A DNA stretch of 64,000 bases, taken from Acidobacteriaceae bacterium (GTDB lineage: Bacteria > Acidobacteriota > Terriglobia > Terriglobales > Acidobacteriaceae). The translations under genes were made by a program, and so were the position numbers. Position 1 is the stretch's first letter. Each line of letters begins with the position of its first letter. This document shows, in pieces, positions 1-8,274 of the stretch. The notes under the pieces were generated by a model, which worked only from the letters and a program-made list of their open reading frames with translations, was not told the DNA's origin and did no database searches. The stretch lies in assembly GCA_021323655.1 (NCBI GenBank), contig JAJPKO010000057.1, forward strand, positions 1-64,000, in the 5' to 3' direction.

Positions 1-123
1 CAGGCAAACCCTCAACCAGTAGGAGATACCGGGTGCCTGGGCCAATCCAGCCCCTGCGCACCCCGCCCCAAATAAACCGCAACTCCCATCAGCTCAGGAC
101 TTTACCAACAAACCAGGGGGTAC

Positions 124-591
124 TCAATTCTTGACAGTCATGGCATCGGAATTCACGGCCTTTTTGCCTGTCACGCCTTCCAGCCCTGCTAAAATGCCGC
201 GGTAATCATTCTTATCGCACTGCATGGCAAAGCCCCCTTTCTGGTCTCCGTTGGACCAGGTGATTCCCACGTAATGCTTCTTGGATTTCGTGAGAGCCAT
301 AAGGCCGCCGATCCCGAGTGAAACAACAGCCAGTCCAATGGCCGCACCAACGCGGCGGTGAACATCCTGACCATAAGAAATTTCGGTAACGGAGGAAGCA
401 GGAATGACTGCAATGTCTTTCCCATCCGCATTCAATCGGATCTGGTTTGATTCAATATAGATCTCGGTTTTATTACCGGCCTTGATACCTGTAACAGATC
501 CGCCGTCGTAAATGACTTTGTATCCGCTGTCAGCGGCCAGAACATTGAGGGTAAAGACAAAACAGAGAGCCAGGGCAAAAATACGCTTCAT
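124..591 (-). CDS. hypothetical secreted or membrane-anchored protein
   Basis: A 155-residue protein that I cannot assign to a function. Residues 1-19 form a signal peptide (MKRIF, hydrophobic core, ending in LAA). Residues about 20-75 are a beta-rich segment with alternating polar residues. A hydrophobic glycine-rich helix (about 84-101) follows, then a short segment that includes two aspartates and a cysteine. It may be anchored in the envelope by the central helix. Its upstream neighbour is a decayed oxidase gene on the other strand, so it appears monocistronic. Coding is inferred from the intact frame and the classic signal peptide. Confidence 0.6.
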   Translation of the reverse strand: MKRIFALALCFVFTLNVLAADSGYKVIYDGGSVTGIKAGNKTEIYIESNQIRLNADGKDIAVIPASSVTEISYGQDVHRRVGAAIGLAVVSLGIGGLMALTKSKKHYVGITWSNGDQKGGFAMQCDKNDYRGILAGLEGVTGKKAVNSDAMTVKN

Positions 592-671
592 TTGCTTGCA
601 AACCTTTCAGAAAATTTACGTAATCCTATCCACTTGCGCCAGAGATGCTGGTAGATAGCAAATGAGTAAAT

Positions 672-1042
672 GTGCAATCCACCCCCCTCGCAATCGAGAA
701 GCTGCGGGACCACATCACCCCACACCTGTTTATCACTGAGCTGGCGCACCGTCGCCGCCGACGGCCTCTGGATGAGCATGGATACAAGCGCCATTCGCTT
801 GTCATTCACTTTACGGGGAAACCAGATTGGCCCGCCGTAAAAGAGGGCCCTCCCGCTGATCGAAAAGCCACTGGAACCATTCGCTCCGCGCCCGCGCCGG
901 GGGCAAGCTTTTCACCATGTCCGCCGCGCAGTTGGAATCGAGATAATGAAAGGGTGCGGGCTTCAATACACTGCTGCAGCACTACGACCCGAATGGCAAA
1001 TTCAGAAATACGTTTGTGAGCAGAAACATCTGGAACGCATAG
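672..1042 (+). pseudogene. relic of FAD-linked lactone/alditol oxidase (ALO family), C-terminal part
   Basis: Fragments in changing frames together spell the C-terminal domain of the D-arabinono-1,4-lactone oxidase/alditol oxidase family. From the left these are an EKLRDHITPHLFI segment, then TVAADGLWMS in another frame, then YKRHSLVIHFTGKPDWPAVK, then LEPFAPRPR. A frame change where the family has HWGK leads into KLFTMSAAQLESR, two in-frame stops, and FNTLLQHYDPNGKFRN. It ends at TAG 1040-1042. The order matches the family C terminus (FTWKPDWPAV, APFxPRPHWGK, YDPxGKFRN). At least two frameshifts and two stops mean it is not functional. The FAD-binding N-terminal half is absent. The identification rests on recalled motif order, not a search. 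Confidence 0.65.
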
Positions 1043-1049
1043 CTGTCCT

Positions 1050-3452
1050 TCAGCGTATGGCCTGTTCGACTTCGCTCAGCCAGTCCGGCGGCTTCAGGAT
1101 TTCGCGCGGTTTCGATCCTTCCGCCGGGCCGACAATGCCATCGCGTTCCATCATGTCAATCAAGTGTGCCGCGCGGCCGTAGCCAATGCGCAGCCGCCGC
1201 TGAAGCAGCGATGTTGAGGCCTTGCCAAACTCCAGCACCAGCCGGACTGCATCTTCATACAGTTCATCATTCGCATCCTCGCCATCTTCTTCCATGTCGG
1301 GGTCGCGGCCCTTTTCATCCTTCGGAGATTCGAGGAAGCCCTGTACATATTCGGCCTCACCCTGCTTCTTCCAGAACTCCGTCACTGCCGAGATTTCCTT
1401 CTCCGTGACAAACGGAGCATGAACGCGCTGCAAGCGTGACGTTCCCGGCGGCAAAAAGAGCATGTCGCCGCGCCCGAGAAGCGATTCCGCGCCATTGGAA
1501 TCAAGGATCGTGCGCGAGTCCACCTTTGTGGCCAGACGGAAGGACATGCGTGTAGGCACATTGGCCTTGATGAGCCCCGTAATGACGTCCACAGAAGGCC
1601 GCTGCGTCGCCAGCACCAGATGAATGCCAACCGCGCGCGCCATCTGCGCCAGACGCGTGATGGACTCTTCCACGTTCGCTTTGTCCAGCATCATCAGGTC
1701 GGCCAGCTCGTCAATGATGATGACGATGTAAGGCAGCGGCTTCTGCTCCTGCTCGTTGTCGTCAAACAGACTCGGAGTGCCGTTTTCAAACAGCTTGTTG
1801 TACTGGTCAATGTTGCGCACACTGCGTGAGGCCAGCAGCTTCAGGCGGCGCTCCATTTCTCGCACCGCATTGCGCAGCGCGTTTGCCGCGAGCTTCGGCT
1901 CGGTAATGATGGGCGTAAAAAGGTGCGGAATGCCCTCGTACATCCCCAGCTCAACGCGCTTGGGATCCACCAGGATCATGCGCACCTGCTCGGGCGTCGC
2001 CTTGTAGAGCACTGACATGATCATGGCATTGATCGCAACCGATTTACCGCTTCCCGTCGAACCAGCAATCAGAACGTGCGGCATGGTCGCCAGGTCAGCG
2101 ACCACAATACGTCCATTGATGTCCTTGCCCATCGCCAGCGTGAGCTTGCTTTTCGAGTGGGCGAAGTTTTCTGCTTCAATCACATCGCGCAGCCAGATGG
2201 TTTCGCGCTCGCGGTTCGGGACCTGGATGCCGACCGTGCTCTTCCCGGCCATGCGCTCAATCAGGATGCTTTCGGCACGCATCGCCAGGCACAGGTCCTC
2301 GGCCAGCCCGGTAACGCGGCTGTACTTCACGCCCGCTTCAGGCTTGAACTCGAAGGTCGTGACCACCGGGCCTGGATTGATCTGCGTGATCTGCCCGTGA
2401 ACATCAAACTCGGCGCATTTTTCCACCAGCACCCGCGCTTCTTCGCGCAGCTCGTCTTCACGGACCACCTGCGTATCATCACTGCGATGCAACAGCGTGC
2501 TGGGAGGCAGGCGGTACCCATTATGTGCCTTCGGCGCAAGCGTGACCTTCTGCACTTCCGTGTCCGCACGCTCTTTTACAGCAATTGCTGGAGCAGCTTC
2601 GGGTTCCGGTTCAGGATCGGGAACCGTCGCACGCGGTATCTGCTGCCAGACACTCTTCTGCAGCGCTGGCTCTTCCGGCATCTCGGCAAAACTCGCCTGG
2701 GCGGCTGCGGCAACAGGCTCCTCCGGATTTGTGGGCGGCTGCTTCTTCGGCACAGTGACCGCTGCGACCTTCAGGTCTTTGGCAGCCTCTTTTTCACGCC
2801 GCATGGCTTTGCGGGCCTTCTTCTCTTCACGACGGCGCGCACGCATCTGGCGCCAGTTGGCCAACCGGTCCCGCCACGCCATCAAAAACGCAAACCGGAC
2901 CGAGAGCCACTCCCGGGCGGTATTGAAGCTGAAGGTCGTCGAGAGATAGATCGCCACAGCCACCATGGCAATCGCAAAGACGCACGCGCCCGGGTAATTC
3001 AGATAATGGACCAGCGTGTCAGCAAGCAGACGCCCGGTCAGTCCTTCCAGCGGCAGTCCATGAAGAAATCGGGGATGTCCGGGCAGAAGTCCAAACAGCG
3101 CGGGCACAAACAGCATCGTGAGCGCCGCGCCCGTAAATTTCGCCCACACCGAACCCGCCGGCAGCGAACGCATCCACGTCCAACCCAGGGCCGCCAGCAG
3201 AAGCGGCAGGCAAAAGGCGGCTGCCCCTTCCAGTTGCAGCAGAAAGTCGCTGATATACGCCCCCACCAGGCCAGTCCAGTTCTGTGGCCTCGCTGCCGGG
3301 TTGCCAACGACGGTATTAAAGGACGGGTCCGTAGGCTGATAAGAGAAAAGCGCCAGCAAAAGGAGGCCCGCAGCAACCAGCACCAGCAGCCCGATCATTT
3401 CATTCAGGCGGCGGTTGCGCGTCGGCGTAAGGACGATTTTGAGGGGCTTCAT
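1050..3452 (-). CDS. ftsK: DNA translocase FtsK/SpoIIIE
   Basis: Septal DNA pump that clears chromosome ends through the closing division septum and activates XerCD dimer resolution. About 800 residues. Membrane helices lie at roughly 22-41, 68-95, 108-128 and 155-175. A charged and Pro/Ala-rich linker (200-320) follows, then the RecA-like motor with Walker A GSTGSGKS near residue 470 and Walker B IIIDELADLM near 585. A winged-helix gamma domain (about 735-795) would read KOPS sequences. An ATG at 3450-3452 and a GTG three codons upstream (3459-3461) are both possible starts; neither has a clear Shine-Dalgarno, and I prefer the ATG. It lies downstream of uppP on the same strand, across a 190-base gap with a strong hairpin. 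Confidence 0.95.
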   Translation of the reverse strand: MKPLKIVLTPTRNRRLNEMIGLLVLVAAGLLLLALFSYQPTDPSFNTVVGNPAARPQNWTGLVGAYISDFLLQLEGAAAFCLPLLLAALGWTWMRSLPAGSVWAKFTGAALTMLFVPALFGLLPGHPRFLHGLPLEGLTGRLLADTLVHYLNYPGACVFAIAMVAVAIYLSTTFSFNTAREWLSVRFAFLMAWRDRLANWRQMRARRREEKKARKAMRREKEAAKDLKVAAVTVPKKQPPTNPEEPVAAAAQASFAEMPEEPALQKSVWQQIPRATVPDPEPEPEAAPAIAVKERADTEVQKVTLAPKAHNGYRLPPSTLLHRSDDTQVVREDELREEARVLVEKCAEFDVHGQITQINPGPVVTTFEFKPEAGVKYSRVTGLAEDLCLAMRAESILIERMAGKSTVGIQVPNRERETIWLRDVIEAENFAHSKSKLTLAMGKDINGRIVVADLATMPHVLIAGSTGSGKSVAINAMIMSVLYKATPEQVRMILVDPKRVELGMYEGIPHLFTPIITEPKLAANALRNAVREMERRLKLLASRSVRNIDQYNKLFENGTPSLFDDNEQEQKPLPYIVIIIDELADLMMLDKANVEESITRLAQMARAVGIHLVLATQRPSVDVITGLIKANVPTRMSFRLATKVDSRTILDSNGAESLLGRGDMLFLPPGTSRLQRVHAPFVTEKEISAVTEFWKKQGEAEYVQGFLESPKDEKGRDPDMEEDGEDANDELYEDAVRLVLEFGKASTSLLQRRLRIGYGRAAHLIDMMERDGIVGPAEGSKPREILKPPDWLSEVEQAIR

Positions 3453-3572
3453 TGGAGACACTGGTTCCCGACGGTTTTGACCCCCAGAGCAGTTTTATTA
3501 TTCCAGAACAGCAGGACCACCTATGCGGAAAACTTTTCAGGGGGAACCCAGTTTGACAGGGCACAGGGCCCA

Positions 3573-3598
3573 GGGAGTTACCGGTTACGGTAACTCCC
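3573..3598. repeat. perfect 11-bp inverted repeat between uppP and ftsK
   Basis: GGGAGTTACCG (3573-3583) is the exact reverse complement of CGGTAACTCCC (3588-3598), with a 4-base loop GTTA. No T-run follows on either strand, so it does not look like a simple intrinsic terminator. A further GTTACTGTAA lies just downstream (about 3624-3633), so GTTAC-type half-sites recur. It could be an operator for ftsK or an mRNA hairpin that uncouples ftsK from uppP. Confidence 0.5.
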
Positions 3599-3654
3599 CG
3601 CTCTCCGCAGTTGACTCGTGGGTCCGTTACTGTAAGCTCGGGCCCTGAACCCCG

Positions 3655-4524
3655 TCACGCCAGCCGCGCTGCAAATATCAGCAGCAGAATCCCCACGATG
3701 ATGCGATAGACCGCAAACGGTACAAACCCATGCTTGCGGACCCACTGCAGGAACCACTCAACCACCCCGAGAGCCACAAAAAAGGAGACGATAAAACCTA
3801 CGGCCAGGACAATCCATCCATGTCCGTTGATCATCAGAGGGGCGATGGCCTCTGCGCCTTCGGCGTGTTTCGGATGCACCGTCTTGAGCAGATCGTAGCC
3901 AGTGGCGGCAATCATCGTCGGAATCGAGACCAGAAAACTGAACTCAAGGGCCGACGGGCGGTCCATTCTCACAATCTGTCCTGCCGCAATGGTGGACATG
4001 GAGCGCGACGTTCCTGGGAAGACGGCCGAGAGTACCTGACACAATCCAATCCAGATGGCCTGGAACAGCGACATCTGCTCAACATGCTTTGTAACGGGTT
4101 CGCTGCGCGTACTCCATTCGTCTACGACCCACATCACCACGCCGCCAATCAGCAGCGCCCAACCCATCACCTTCAGGCTCTCCAGGTGCTTGCCAATCGT
4201 CTTGGTAAGCAGAAAGGCAGGTATTGCAGTGCAGAGAAAAGCCACCAGCGTCAGCGTCAGCGGATGGTTCCATACCGTGCGGTCATGCTCTTCGCCTTCA
4301 GGAAAGGTACGCAGGAACTCGATAATGCGTCCGGCAAAGACCAGCAGCAGGGCCAGAATCGCGCCCAACTGAATCACGATGGTGTACATCTTCCAGTAGG
4401 GGTCGGCCAGGTTAATGTGCAACAGCGCTTCACTGATGCGCAGATGCGCGGTCGAACTGACCGGAAGAAATTCCGTCAGGCCTTCCACAATGCCGAGCAG
4501 AACAGAAATCAAATAGTCGTTCAA
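3655..4524 (-). CDS. uppP: undecaprenyl-diphosphatase UppP/BacA
   Basis: Integral membrane phosphatase that recycles undecaprenyl pyrophosphate to the monophosphate carrier for peptidoglycan and LPS O-unit export. The N-terminal signature GIVEGLTEFLPVSSTAH and the second motif with PGTSRS (FPGTSRSMSTIAAGQ) are both present, and the rest is strongly hydrophobic (about eight helices). I place the start at TTG 4522-4524: GGAGG (4529-4533 complement) sits four bases upstream, and translation then begins LNDYLISVLLG as in the family. An ATG ten codons further upstream would add an unusual polar tail. The length from TTG is 289 residues, close to the family norm. ftsK follows on the same strand. 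Confidence 0.93.
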   Translation of the reverse strand: MNDYLISVLLGIVEGLTEFLPVSSTAHLRISEALLHINLADPYWKMYTIVIQLGAILALLLVFAGRIIEFLRTFPEGEEHDRTVWNHPLTLTLVAFLCTAIPAFLLTKTIGKHLESLKVMGWALLIGGVVMWVVDEWSTRSEPVTKHVEQMSLFQAIWIGLCQVLSAVFPGTSRSMSTIAAGQIVRMDRPSALEFSFLVSIPTMIAATGYDLLKTVHPKHAEGAEAIAPLMINGHGWIVLAVGFIVSFFVALGVVEWFLQWVRKHGFVPFAVYRIIVGILLLIFAARLA

Positions 4525-4927
4525 AAATCCTCCAGGACTTCGCGTTTCGCGCAAACTCTCGCATCGAAAAACTGCAACGGTTCAGGACCGCTCCAGCGCC
4601 ACACCTGTGCTCCTGTCTTGTGGAAATTTCCTTGTCAAGCCCTCAGGAACGAGTCTGCCCGCTAACTTCCACAAAGCAAAGTATTTATTTTTCAGCTCAG
4701 GTGTCCGGTAATTTTCACCTGATTCGTTATTCTGAATATAAGAGGTAACTGTCACTCAAACGTCCGCTGCGTGCGGGCGTTTTTCTTTGCGTGAGACAAG
4801 GGACCCCAGCGTAATTGTTGAAAATACTAGAAACAGGTTAAACCGAGTAGAATCTATGGGACAGCAGGGGATAATCCCCCACAAAGTCATTGAAAATAAA
4901 GGAAACCGATCCTTCCACCTAGGGGGC
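4525..4927. other. non-coding gap with plus-strand hairpins; possible small RNA
   Basis: There is no plausible protein gene here. The gap contains an inverted repeat TCAGGTG/CACCTGA (4697-4703 and 4716-4722, 12-base loop) on an AT-rich background, followed 40 bases later by an intrinsic terminator reading on the plus strand (4761-4784). No plus-strand gene lies upstream to use that terminator. A short untranslated RNA starting somewhere in 4600-4700 is therefore possible. I see no convincing plus-strand promoter, so this stays tentative. Confidence 0.3.
4761..4784 (+). terminator. intrinsic terminator, plus strand
   Basis: The stem CGTCCGC (4761-4767) pairs with GCGGGCG (4773-4779) around a 5-base loop, with one G-T pair. 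A T-run continues from 4780. The hairpin and T-run favour termination of plus-strand transcription, yet the nearest genes on both sides are on the minus strand. Confidence 0.6.
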
Positions 4928-5926
4928 CTACTCCTCCTGAGTGCCATAGATTGGAATCTTCTGTTCCATCATAAACACGAGGCCTGCTGCACGTGCCGCA
5001 TAATCGCTCTGGGCGTATTTGCTTTGCAGGCGCCCGGCAAGCTCTTTGGCCTTCGCTCTGGCTTCTTCTGCCTTCTTGTCGTCGTTGTCTGCCTGGTACA
5101 TGTCCCCGGCGGAGGCCTCTCGCCATGCTGCCTGGTAGATGGCCTGCGCGGCCTTCGGCGAGTCAGGATACTCATCGGAATATTTGGCGTAGAGTCCCGC
5201 CTCTTTTTCCGGGCACTTCTCAGAGCCCTGCCAATCGCCACAGATCTTGTTATCAATCATGTCGAACGCGGCCAGAGCGGCCCAGCGCGAGTGCGGATAC
5301 AGCTTGAGGATCTTCTTCATCTCGCTCTCATCAATCTGCTCGCGAAGGTACGCTTCCTTTTCATGCGCAGAAGGCAGAGAGAAGGCATCCGCCTTCTGCA
5401 GCTGCCAGCGGATGTCCGCCGCCCGCCACATTGCTTCAGGGGTTCGCTGCGATTGCGGGAAAAGTTCTACAACCATGCGGTAAAGCCCGCGCGCGCTCAG
5501 GGCCGCTCCCGGCGGAGGATGCGGCTCACTCGCCTGGATCTCCATCGTGGCGGCAGCGCCAAAAAGTATCTCGTCTCCGTTGGGAGTGCTTGCCGTCACG
5601 ATGCCTTTATCGATCATCCAGCCAGAAACAGGAGGCGTATTCGTCTGGTTTCCAAAGACGGGAACGTCCTGCTCATTCACAATCGAGACATCGGTGTTCG
5701 CAAAGACGCGCAGCCATTTGCCGCTGCGCTCAGCAATCACCATCTCACGCCCGGGCTGGATCGTCGCCACCTGAGAAGCAGATTCATCCGCCTCAACATA
5801 CAGTTTTGTTGCATGGACACAAGTCGCTTTGGCCGCATTCGGTGGAGGCGCGTTCTTCTGGCCGAATGCGGCTGCGGTCACCAGCAACGCCACCACGCAG
5901 ATAGAGATTTTATGTATCACGCTCAT
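4928..5926 (-). CDS. periplasmic SH3-domain/TPR protein (BamD/YbgF-like architecture)
   Basis: About 332 residues. The start ATG at 5924-5926 gives a clean signal peptide (MSVIHKIS, hydrophobic core, AAAFGQ); a longer frame would precede it with non-signal sequence. After cleavage comes a bacterial SH3-type domain (about residues 30-80: VEADESASQVATIQPG, then GKWLRVFANTDV), which in other proteins binds wall peptides. Helical repeats follow in which Tyr/Pro/Asp-rich turns (LYPHSRWA, EYPDSPKAA) resemble the tetratricopeptides of BamD and YbgF. A role in envelope assembly or wall sensing is an inference. The gene diverges from the MarR-GNAT gene across about 100 bases that hold a palindromic operator candidate, so the two may be co-regulated. 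Confidence 0.65.
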   Translation of the reverse strand: MSVIHKISICVVALLVTAAAFGQKNAPPPNAAKATCVHATKLYVEADESASQVATIQPGREMVIAERSGKWLRVFANTDVSIVNEQDVPVFGNQTNTPPVSGWMIDKGIVTASTPNGDEILFGAAATMEIQASEPHPPPGAALSARGLYRMVVELFPQSQRTPEAMWRAADIRWQLQKADAFSLPSAHEKEAYLREQIDESEMKKILKLYPHSRWAALAAFDMIDNKICGDWQGSEKCPEKEAGLYAKYSDEYPDSPKAAQAIYQAAWREASAGDMYQADNDDKKAEEARAKAKELAGRLQSKYAQSDYAARAAGLVFMMEQKIPIYGTQEE

Positions 5927-5982
5927 TGGACTGTACAACACCGCTTCCAGTTTAGGGCACATCTGGAGGTGATGTAGCACAC

Positions 5983-6011
5983 TTGGTTTTATTGACTTAG
6001 TCAATTATATT
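5983..6011 (+). promoter_or_regulatory. promoter with embedded palindromic operator for the MarR-GNAT gene
   Basis: A -35-like TTGGTT (5983-5988) and a -10-like TATATT (6006-6011) are 17 bases apart. The spacer is filled by a perfect 15-base palindrome with a one-base centre, ATTGACT-T-AGTCAAT (5991-6005). This is the classic layout for MarR autorepression, with the dimer occluding RNA polymerase. It also lies upstream of the divergent SH3/TPR gene. Confidence 0.6.
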
Positions 6012-6030
6012 GGTTGACAGGGGGCGATAG

Positions 6031-6969
6031 ATGACTACCGTGCCGGCACAGAATGGAAATGAGGAAGTCGTTGTTTTCCGCCGATTCAACCGTCTTTATA
6101 CCCGTATGATCGGGGCCCTTCAAGAAGGGCTGCTTGACAGCCACTACTCTTTGACCGAGGCACGAGTACTCTACGAATTAGCTCATGGGCGCGTAACCGC
6201 AAAGGAAATTGCGGAAGAACTCGGCCTTGACCCTGGTTATCTAAGCCGCATTCTGCGCCGTTTTGAAGACACAGGACTTTTGAAAAAGACTGCATCTGCA
6301 AAAGATGCGCGGCAGATACAGCTTTTCCTGACTGCCAAAGGAAAAACGGCATTTAACGAACTTGATCGGCGCTCTGATAAGCAGGCGGCCAACCTTCTGA
6401 GTCAGCTCACGCCATCGAAACGCGAGGTCTTGCTGCGCTCGATGAGCGAAATAGAGCGCGCCCTCAGTCCAGACAGCTCCGCCGCTCCTTATGTCCTGCG
6501 CCAGCACCGGCCTGGTGATATGGGTTGGGTTGTCAGCCGTCATGGGATTCTCTACGCGCAGGAATATGGCTGGGACGAGCATTTTGAGGCGTTGGTAGCG
6601 CGAATTGTGGCTGATTTTATTCTTCAATATGAACCGAAACGCGAACGATGCTGGATTGCCGAAAGAAATGGTGACCGCCTTGGGTGCATCTTCCTCGTGA
6701 AGCACCCGGAACAGAGTGATACGGCAAAGTTGAGGCTCTTGTTAGTGGAACCGAGCGCACGCGGCATAGGGCTGGGCAAGGCCCTGGTGAATGAATGCAT
6801 ACAATTTGCACGCACCGCGGGATATAAGAAAATGACACTCTGGACACAGAACATTCTCACAGCCGCCCATCATATCTATCAACAGGCCGGCTTCAGACTT
6901 GTCCGCGAGGAACCGCATCACAGCTTTGGCGTGGATCTCATAGGACAAACATGGGAACTCGAACTTTGA
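6031..6969 (+). CDS. MarR-type regulator fused to a GNAT acetyltransferase
   Basis: A 312-residue two-domain protein. Residues about 15-145 are a MarR winged helix: a recognition helix region AKEIAEELGLDPGYLSRILR, then the wing with TASAKDARQIQLFLTAKG. Residues about 155-312 are a GNAT fold with the acetyl-CoA loop ARGIGLGKAL and the C-terminal YQQAGFRLVREEPH segment typical of the family. Such fusions are known; the regulator presumably senses or modifies a small amine or a protein, but the substrate is unknown. Start ATG 6031 has AGGGGG six bases upstream. A palindrome lies in its promoter, which suggests autoregulation. Confidence 0.88.
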   Translation: MTTVPAQNGNEEVVVFRRFNRLYTRMIGALQEGLLDSHYSLTEARVLYELAHGRVTAKEIAEELGLDPGYLSRILRRFEDTGLLKKTASAKDARQIQLFLTAKGKTAFNELDRRSDKQAANLLSQLTPSKREVLLRSMSEIERALSPDSSAAPYVLRQHRPGDMGWVVSRHGILYAQEYGWDEHFEALVARIVADFILQYEPKRERCWIAERNGDRLGCIFLVKHPEQSDTAKLRLLLVEPSARGIGLGKALVNECIQFARTAGYKKMTLWTQNILTAAHHIYQQAGFRLVREEPHHSFGVDLIGQTWELEL

Positions 6970-6981
6970 ATCGAGAGGTTC

Positions 6982-7623
6982 TTATCTTCGGCCTTCCCGC
7001 TTTTGTGCAATGACCAGTCCCCGCGGAGTAGGCAGAAACACACAGGAGAGCAACCCTTCCTGCTCAAGCTCAAAGGCCGCTTCACGAACAACTTTCAGGT
7101 GTGAACTGGCGTCGTGAATAAGGACAACTCCCGTGGAAGAAATCTGCGGCAGGAAACGCTTTACTTCCGCAGCCCGGATGGGCATGTCACTGTCAGAAAA
7201 AAACAGATCGATCGTCCCCTCGACCCGCATTTCCAGGCTTGATTCATTCCGAAGCTCAATCCACTCTGACAAACCCGAGGCTGCTATCTTCTCCCTTGCC
7301 TTTGCAAAAACCACGGAATCAAATTCACAGCTGATAATTTTTCCCAAACCGTTCGCCTTCAGGGCCCGAGCAATCCAGATAGTACTGACACCAAGAAAGG
7401 AGCCTGTTTCCACTACCAGAGCGGGTTTTATGGTTGTCACCAGCGTATAGAGAAACTCCAGCACCTCGGCCTCGGCCGTCATGGAATCATACATGTGCCA
7501 GCGCTCGGGATGAGGGCATTCCGGCGTAGGACGGTGATACTCGGGGAGCAGCGCTCCGGCTGCGCGCTCCGCCTGCAACATGACCTTGTGCTCCTGCTTG
7601 AACTTTTTGCGGAAGAGTCTCAT
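6982..7623 (-). CDS. class I SAM-dependent methyltransferase
   Basis: A 213-residue Rossmann-type methyltransferase. The glycine-rich SAM loop is VVETGSFLGVSTIWIARAL (about residues 70-88). Motif II is IISCEFDSVVFAKAREKI, and the acidic strand is TIDLFFSDSDMP. The overall plan resembles class I O-methyltransferases related to the CmoA/MdmC-like group. The substrate is not predictable. The gene is convergent with the MarR-GNAT gene (12 bases apart) and divergent from aroK. Confidence 0.75.
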   Translation of the reverse strand: MRLFRKKFKQEHKVMLQAERAAGALLPEYHRPTPECPHPERWHMYDSMTAEAEVLEFLYTLVTTIKPALVVETGSFLGVSTIWIARALKANGLGKIISCEFDSVVFAKAREKIAASGLSEWIELRNESSLEMRVEGTIDLFFSDSDMPIRAAEVKRFLPQISSTGVVLIHDASSHLKVVREAAFELEQEGLLSCVFLPTPRGLVIAQKREGRR

Positions 7624-7696
7624 AGAGAATGTTCATATTCTACCGGTCGGTCTTCGGTCACTCGGAATAGGAAAATCAGAGTACAAACGCGCAACT

Positions 7697-7702
7697 TATA
7701 AT
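7697..7702 (+). promoter_or_regulatory. consensus -10 hexamer TATAAT directly before aroK
   Basis: A perfect TATAAT ends 8 bases before ATG 7711. Transcription would start at or within a base or two of that ATG, so the aroK mRNA is probably leaderless. I see no good -35 at the usual distance. Confidence 0.5.
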
Positions 7703-7710
7703 GCGTGTAC

Positions 7711-8274
7711 ATGGCAGCGAAGGTACATCTTCCAGCAGCGGTTTCGCGCATCGTGCTGATTGGCTTTATGGGGGCCGGGAAGTCTACTGTGGGCGCACTG
7801 CTTGCGCCCTTGCTCGGCTGGCAGTTTCTCGATGCTGATGCGGTGCTTGAAGAGCGTACCGGTTCAACCATTGCTGAAATCTTTGCGCGGCATGGTGAGG
7901 CAGTCTTCCGCCAAATGGAAACAGAAGTCATTCGAGAACTACTGCAGGAGCGCAGACTTGTTCTGGCGCTGGGAGGCGGCGCCGTGGAAACACCTTCTAC
8001 TCGTGAGGCGATTTTCTCTTCGCCTGAAACCTGTGTAGTGTTTCTTGAGGCGCCGCTCGAAACCATGATCTCGCGGTGTGAGCAGCAGCCAAATGCGGCC
8101 GTGCGTCCGGTCCTGAAAGAGCGCGAACAGCTGAGGTCCAGATTTGAAAGCAGGCTACCCCACTACCGCAATGCGCATCTTGTGGTAGAGACTACCGCGC
8201 GCACTCCAGACGAGACGGCGCAGCGCATTATTGACTCATTGGGTCTGTTGTTGAAGGAAGGCCAGTCTGCATGA
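7711..8274 (+). CDS. aroK: shikimate kinase
   Basis: Catalyses ATP-dependent phosphorylation of shikimate to shikimate-3-phosphate in chorismate and aromatic amino acid synthesis. It has P-loop GFMGAGKSTVG, the shikimate-binding aspartate in FLDADAVLEERTG, a LGGGAVE motif, and the lid arginine in RPVLKEREQLRSRFESRLPHY (split here by family convention). About 187 residues is typical. A GTG two codons upstream (7705) is possible, but the consensus -10 ends at 7702, which favours ATG 7711. It overlaps the next gene by ATGA, so translation of the AI-2E family permease is probably coupled. Confidence 0.93.
   Translation: MAAKVHLPAAVSRIVLIGFMGAGKSTVGALLAPLLGWQFLDADAVLEERTGSTIAEIFARHGEAVFRQMETEVIRELLQERRLVLALGGGAVETPSTREAIFSSPETCVVFLEAPLETMISRCEQQPNAAVRPVLKEREQLRSRFESRLPHYRNAHLVVETTARTPDETAQRIIDSLGLLLKEGQSA

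Noticed and set aside
672-1019. An intact 115-residue plus-strand gene
   Set aside because: The frame shares family segments with adjoining frames, so it is part of a decayed oxidase gene and not an independent gene.
2076-3593. A 505-codon open frame opposite ftsK
   Set aside because: It is the antisense of a well-conserved FtsK motor; composition is Arg/His/Gln-rich without domains. Long antisense frames are expected at this GC content.
3730-4665. A 311-codon open frame opposite uppP
   Set aside because: Shadow frame; uppP motifs are unmistakable.
4787-5977. A 396-codon open frame opposite the SH3/TPR gene
   Set aside because: No signal, no domain, no Shine-Dalgarno; the minus-strand gene has a clear signal peptide and repeats.
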